Below are positions 59,307 through 64,000 of a DNA stretch of 64,000 nucleotides, in pieces. Below the pieces are notes generated by a model. That model saw only the letters and a program-made list of their open reading frames with translations. It ran no database searches and had not been told where the DNA came from. Position 1 is the stretch's first letter, and each line of letters starts with the position of its first letter. Source of the DNA: Moniliella sp. 'wahieum' (taxonomy: Eukaryota; Basidiomycota; Moniliellomycetes; Moniliellales; Moniliellaceae); NCBI GenBank assembly GCA_003971905.1, contig RSEE01000021.1, positions 186,001 through 250,000 on the forward strand, in the 5' to 3' direction. The position numbers were made by a program, and so were the translations under genes.

Positions 59307-60326
59307 GGTGTGGTGGGTTCGGGAGTTGGCGGGGCGCGGGAACTGCAGGAGCGCAGCCAGTTCCCCTGGCTGGATAGCTGGACAAAAAAAGTTGGATCGG
59401 TGCAACGCGTTGATGCCGAAGCGCGGAAGGATTGAAATTTGGAATTTGGGTTTAGGCCTCGCGTCCAACAGAAGACACGGGTGGGACTTGCGATGCATGA
59501 TGACGCGGAGGGTCGATGGCGGTGTACTCTGCATCCATATCATTCAGAGAGCTCAAGGCTGGGACAGGGAAACGCTACGCCGAAACCAACCCGTTCATCT
59601 TGTGTGTGCTGTTGGGTAGCGCCACCCCAGCTTACACGTATTGCCGTGTTCAACAACGCAAGTGACTATGGCCACTGGTATCTTAGCCTACGCGGATCCT
59701 TGGCAATGCCCACCCCAAGCAGCAGACACGCGACGGGGGGCTTCCTTCATCTGCTGGTTCGGGTGGAAGGAGACAGTCGCCACCACTGCTGCTGCCACCG
59801 CCGTCGCGTTGGTCCTCGTCCCCGCTGTCGGCTGCCTCCTCCATACGCGTATCGATCGGCGTTAGCAAAAGCTACCTACGCTCACATTCGCTTCGCCCCA
59901 ACAAGACGCATCCCAGGCCATCCTTCGGTTTTGCGCCGGACCAGACTGCCATTCCAGCAGTGCGCAGCCAATACCTGCCCACTCTGTTTGACCAACCCTG
60001 TGGCCAGCTTTTGCCCATGTTGTTCTGTGTGGTGCTCTTCTGTAACGCCTTTATTCCCTGTATTGTTCGCATAACGCCCTCTCTCCTAATCTGGACGTTT
60101 ACTTTCGGCCTAGCGAGGGAAGACCTACACGCCATCCTGATTCCGTTCGCACAAAAAAGTCTCCACAATGCATCACATCCACAGATTGTCCTTCGTCACA
60201 CTCACTCTAAGAGGAATACATCTAAACACAGGGTGATGCTAGTGGAGGGCCATTGGAGATCGGGAAACCATTCATCGGATTGTACTGAAAGAAACAAGCA
60301 AAACTACGACGTGTGTGATGTTCAGA
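59307..60326. other. intergenic; holds element fragment D
   Basis: Between BCP1 and the 3' end of the propeller-like gene. Fragment D is listed separately. Frames at 59680-60170 on either strand are hydrophobic in part but not assignable. Confidence 0.4.
59535..59645 (-). mobile_element. unidentified dispersed element, fragment D
   Basis: On the minus strand GTGGCGCTACCC..AAGATGAACGGGTTGG..GTAGCGTTTCCCTGTCCCAGCC..GAGCTCT matches the downstream end of copy B (40340-40440) over about 100 bp. The upstream blocks of A-C are absent. Confidence 0.4.
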
Positions 60327-62119
60327 TCAAACCAGCAACTGGGTCTTGCTTAGCTGCTGCCGCATCTTCTCCACCGGCGTCGGGCTCGTACGGGCCACAG
60401 TGATGGGCCGCAAACGGGGAGCTAACAGCTCCTCCGACTCGGTTGGGTTCACCAACCCCAGCGCTGATGCGCCAAACTCCCAGATCATCAACTGGCTGGA
60501 CTGGGGAGCTAGGCGATCCGGCGCCGAGGGCGCACCACGGAGTGTGCCCAACAAGTAGGCCGACGTGGATGTCAAAACCGCTTGTCCGGACCAATCCTGG
60601 TGTGCAGCCATGGCATTCACTACCGGGCGCATTTGCATCTCGTACGCGTCTTGGTGCCGTGCTCGAGCTCAGCCCCTGCCCAAAGGTCCCACACCCGAAC
60701 AGGTCGGCCCGCGTTGAGGGACAGGAGGAACGGGGCAGTTTGCGTGACCCAGAGAGCACGCGACGAGTTCAACTGCACCCTACTTCCGAGTTGCGGAAGG
60801 CCCATGGAAGCTCCGACCAGAGCCTTTGCCCGTACTTTTACGCGCAGAAGGAAGCACAAGCACCGTTGCTGTCCCCTCCAGGGACGAGGGCAGAAGAACC
60901 AGCGCTTTTCCGGAGGACAGGGCAAGTGTGGTCCGTCACTTTCGATATGGAAGATCATTTTCTTGTTCGTAATTCATGTTAGCCCTCATCATCAATACAA
61001 CAACAACGGAAGCACGTACTTTTCCAATTACATCCGTGGCAGAGGCAGTCAGGCTCGAGGTTCGCTTCGCGCAGCGTGGCTGGGCCATCCTGTTGCAAGG
61101 GTGACTGGGTCCAGACGAATCTCCAGGACAGGTGCCCCTTCCAAGGCATGGCCCAAACGCCACTTTTCTTGGCGGTAGACAGGTCGATCGCAACCACGTC
61201 GCCAGGGATGGAGACGAACACGGACTTGCCGTCAAAGTGAAAAGGAGCAAATGCGCCCGAGACTGTTTCTTGCACGTCGGAGGGCAACGGTGTAACCGAA
61301 ACCAAGGTTTGCGTGTCTGGGTTGACCAAAGCGACTGTGCCGTCACGGCGAAGAATAGCGAGCACTCCCTCGGCGAAAGAAAGGGGAAGATGATCGTCAA
61401 GGAGTCCACGATCGGAACCAGCAATTGTCTTGTTGTTCACCTGGCCCACCCGCACATAGTGCCCCCGCTCAGGAGCACGCTTCCACACGTCAATGTAGCA
61501 TTCAAACGTGGACACACATCTGTTTGCAGAGGCCGGGCATGCCATTTGTTAGTTTCAGAGACGGTAGAAAACAAAGGGAAACAACAAGTCTACGCACCAA
61601 TTCGCTGAGCAAAAATGTACTCGTCTTGAACCACACGCAAGGGTTGAGAGCCTACAGGTGCCGGGAGGCCCCAAAGGAACTGGCCCCAATGGCCTGGTCG
61701 TAGATCAAGGGCCCACAGTGTGCCTGCACGATTGCGGACGATGGCAAGGCCGTCAGGAAGAATGCTGACTTGGGTCTCACTCTGGCTGGTGCGCTGCATC
61801 AACGCATCGTACTCTTCCGGGTCACGGATGGGTGGGGGCCCTTGCCCTTGGTGGGTAGAAGTGAAAGCACAGGATAGGCAAGAGGGCCATCCGTCTGCCC
61901 AAACGCTTCTTGCGTCGCCACATACCGCTGGACCAACTCATGCCAGCTTTGCACCGAGGCATACACCCCCGATTCGTCGGCAAGAGAGGCGAGGGCATCG
62001 GCCAAGGTGGGGCCGTGCAGGCCAAGGGACGCGGCAACGTCGGCCCAGTCCGAACGGGCAGCCGACTGGGGGCTGGAAAGGGCCGCCTGGGCGAGTTGGA
62101 GGGACGCGTTGAAGGACAT
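60327..62119 (-). CDS. possible beta-propeller (WD40-like) protein
   Basis: Function not recognised. Start MSFNASLQLAQAALSSPQSA at 62119. The N-terminal 100 residues are helical (WADVAASLGLHG, SWHELVQRYVATQEAF). Blade-like repeats follow: VSILPDGLAIVRNRAGTLWA + LDLRPGHWGQFLWG; LSFAEGVLAILRRDGTVALV; FHFDGKSVFVSIPGDVVAID + LSTAKKSGVWAMPW; ALWVTQTAPFLLSLNAGRPV + RVWDLWAGAELEHG; LMIWEFGASALGLV. The RVWDLWAG and the hydrophobic-G-hydrophobic pattern suggest WD40-type blades. Probably one intron near 61605-61540 (GTGCGT.., CTAAC). Frame changes near 61800, 61000 and 60640. An F-box or adaptor role would be speculation. Confidence 0.5.
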
Positions 62120-63174
62120 GGCAGCACAGAGGTGTATGGGAGGGAGAGGTGGGCGCGTCTATCGCGGTAAGTGGGGGAATGCATGTATGTTGGTTCGTCG
62201 GGGGTCGCATATATATATGACTGTGTTGCATGTTCACCACCGGTGCATGCGCCCCAGCATGCTAATCCCAGTCCCCATCGCCGCCGGGCCTTCCACGGAG
62301 ACGGGAGTCGGTGGGATGAACCAAGGAGAGTATGTTGGTGTTGGGCGCGGCGGGCAACCGTGGGGGCGAATGGGCGGTAGGGGCCCGGGGATGTGCGGCG
62401 CGGTCAGCGGGCGGCAGCGCAGTCTGGGGCGCAGCGCTGCGCAGTCTGCACTGGCGCACTGTCACAGACAGGACTAACGTTCAAACGTTCAAATCCCCAT
62501 TGCTTGGCATGGGCGGAACGGAGGCTGGAAGCTGGGGCGGCGGGGCGGAAACGCCGCCGAGGAGAGCTGGGGTGTTTCCACCTTGAAGCTTGAAGCTTGA
62601 TTTACCTTGGTTACAGCGCCGCGCTCGCCGGCCTGCAGTGGGGCGGCTGCGCTCGACCGTCTCCCAGTTGTCTGCCGTGCGCATGCCCGACGTCTTCCTG
62701 CCACACGACGGTACGCGGGCTTGTCGTATGAAGGCAATGCAAACCTGTGGCGGCGTCAGCACTTGGGGAAAGGAGTATGAAGCGCGATGCTTGAAGGCGG
62801 TATGGTCTAACGCTTCTCTTTCAACCCTTTATGCATCCTACACACCACAGAACTACCTCAGTGTTTCCTATCCTCAGTTCACCAGGACAGTGTCGATCTC
62901 GATGCTTGAGAGGATAATGCATAGATAAGGCACACGCACCTTGCCGATAGATCGGTTTCTTATCGAATGTGACAGGAATTAGGTCTGCAGCGGTGTGTTT
63001 GCATCTTGTATGAATTTGTAGTTTTGGCGGTTAGGAGCTTGGCAATTGCGTTCACGTGTAGATTGATCGCGAGGTGGTATTGGCCGTCCATCGAGCAAAG
63101 ATTTGGGCAATAGATAAAAATCCACCGCAAAGCAATAACAAACGCAATAGGGGAACAAAGGTCGTCGTCAAGCT
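62120..63174. other. intergenic, no gene recognised
   Basis: Between the propeller-like gene start and the ATM1 3' end. AACGTTC words lie at 62474-62494 and an AAGCTTG array at 62583-62600. Confidence 0.5.
62583..62600. repeat. (AAGCTT+G)2 palindromic heptad
   Basis: TTG AAGCTT G AAGCTT G A: reverse-complement form of the AAGCTT+C array. Confidence 0.85.
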
Positions 63175-64000
63175 TCAAGCCCGTCGCTTCTCCAACTGCT
63201 TTTCAATGATTTCGCCCTCAACCTGACGCTCTTCTTCGCGGCGTTTCTCCTCCTCTTCCTCTGAGTCCTTAACGTCCTCTTCGATACCCACCTCGTGCTG
63301 TGAGGTCCAGAGCGACGAGTAGAGCCCCCCGGAGGCAAGAAGCTGGTCATGTGTGCCCTGCTCTAGCACGGTGCCATCCTTAAGGACAAAGATAATATCG
63401 GCATCCGCGATCGTCTTGAGCCGATGGGCAACAAAGAGCGAGGTACGCCGCTGGGTCAACAATGTTTGTCGGATGGAGCGCATCAACTCTGCCTCAGTTT
63501 GGCTGTCGAGCGCAGAGGTGGCCTCGTCAAAGAAGAGGATTTCGGGATTTTTAAGCAACAAGCGGGCAATTGCCAAACGTTGTTTCTCGCCTCCTGAGAT
63601 CATCAGGCCTCGTTCGCCCACTTGGGTCTCGTACCTTTCCGGAAGCTTTTGCACAATCTCATCCAGCTTGGCCCGACGAGAAGCATCGATAACTTCCTCG
63701 TCCGATGCTTCAAGACGGCCATAGCGGATGTTGTGCATAATGTCGTCATGGAACAAAGGCGTATCTTGGGGCACCACACCAATCGCACGGCGGATCGAGG
63801 CTTGACTCACTTCGCGAATGTCCTGCCCATCAATCGTGATCCGACCCGACTGGGGTTCGTAGAATCGGAAGAGAAGTCGGAAAATGGTTGACTTTCCACA
63901 ACCCGAGGGCCCAACAAAGGCCACCTTGCTCCCTGCGGAATGGTAAACGAAGCGCCCTTGAAGATGGGCCGTTCGGGGTGGTAGCCAAACCAAACATTTT
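63175..64000 (-). CDS. ATM1: ATM1-type mitochondrial ABC transporter, C-terminal part
   Basis: Inner-membrane half-transporter (ABCB7 class) exporting a sulfur/glutathione compound needed for cytosolic Fe-S assembly. Only the nucleotide-binding domain is in the window; TM segments lie beyond the edge. VWFGYHPERPIFKGASF begins the domain at about 63995-63945. Walker A is GPSGCGKST; then LFRFYEPQSGRITIDGQDIR, Q-loop VVPQDTPLF, signature LMISGGEKQRLAIARLLL, Walker B ILFFDEATSALDSQTEAELM and H-loop VAHRLKTIADADIIFVL. An acidic tail with DSEEEEEKRREEERQ is followed by EKQLEKRRA and the stop at 63175. One base seems lost near 63937. The call rests on strong likeness of the whole domain to Atm1. Confidence 0.9.
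   Translation of the reverse strand, partial: KCLVWLPPRTAHLQGRFVYHSAGSKVAFVGPSGCGKSTIFRLLFRFYEPQSGRITIDGQDIREVSQASIRRAIGVVPQDTPLFHDDIMHNIRYGRLEASDEEVIDASRRAKLDEIVQKLPERYETQVGERGLMISGGEKQRLAIARLLLKNPEILFFDEATSALDSQTEAELMRSIRQTLLTQRRTSLFVAHRLKTIADADIIFVLKDGTVLEQGTHDQLLASGGLYSSLWTSQHEVGIEEDVKDSEEEEEKRREEERQVEGEIIEKQLEKRRA

Noticed and set aside
59640-60300. Gene between BCP1 and the propeller-like protein
   Set aside because: Hydrophobic stretches appear in frames of both strands with no consistent motif or splice sites.

Overview
This window looks like nuclear DNA of a filamentous or yeast-like fungus, probably a basidiomycete. The gene families are fungal: a Prm10-type ThrE protein, a CipC/DUF3759 protein, an Och1-like GT32 enzyme, a PEX11 protein and Npr2. 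Introns are short (about 50-105 bp), with GT..AG ends and often CTAAC or CTGAC branch sites. Genus and species cannot be fixed from sequence alone.

Layout. 1-5.0 kb: 5' end of an MFS drug-type transporter (- strand) and a VAMP7-like R-SNARE (- strand). 5.4-8.9 kb: NPR2, divergent from the SNARE. 11.1-12.3 kb: a LURP-one/tubby-like protein (- strand). 12.3-21.2 kb: long repeat-rich gap. 21.2-26.9 kb: an APC-family amino-acid/choline permease, PEX11 and an ARF6-type GTPase. 28.9-29.3 kb: a damaged RPS20 copy, then a tRNA-like relic. 32.4-38 kb: CipC-like gene, SAM50 and a Ser/Pro-rich unknown protein. 43-47.3 kb: GT32 glycosyltransferase and a four-TM MARVEL-like protein. 51.4-55.2 kb: PRM10-like transporter. 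58.4-64 kb: BCP1, a possible beta-propeller protein and the C-terminal half of ATM1. These are mostly unrelated housekeeping genes; I see no metabolic cluster.

Two patterns cut across the window. First, nearly every recognisable gene is broken by one-base length changes in or near homopolymers (examples in VAMP7's neighbours, the MFS gene, NPR2, the permease, PEX11, ARF6, SAM50, GT32). The protein alignment simply continues in another frame, which points to assembly or base-calling error more than to pseudogenes. CipC, VAMP7 and exon 2 of BCP1 read cleanly.

Second, the gaps are full of short arrays with a shared grammar: a six-base palindrome of form A-nnnn-T followed by one spacer base, usually C, repeated every 7 bp. 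Examples are AAGCTT+C, ACTAGT+C, ACCGGT+C or +A, AGATCT+C, ACGCGT+C, ATCGAT+C, ATGCAT+C, AGTACT+C and ACTAGT+T. The words differ but the architecture is constant. This is the most unusual thing I see here. A second novelty is an unidentified dispersed element with diverged copies near 18.1, 28.1, 40.5 and 59.6 kb.
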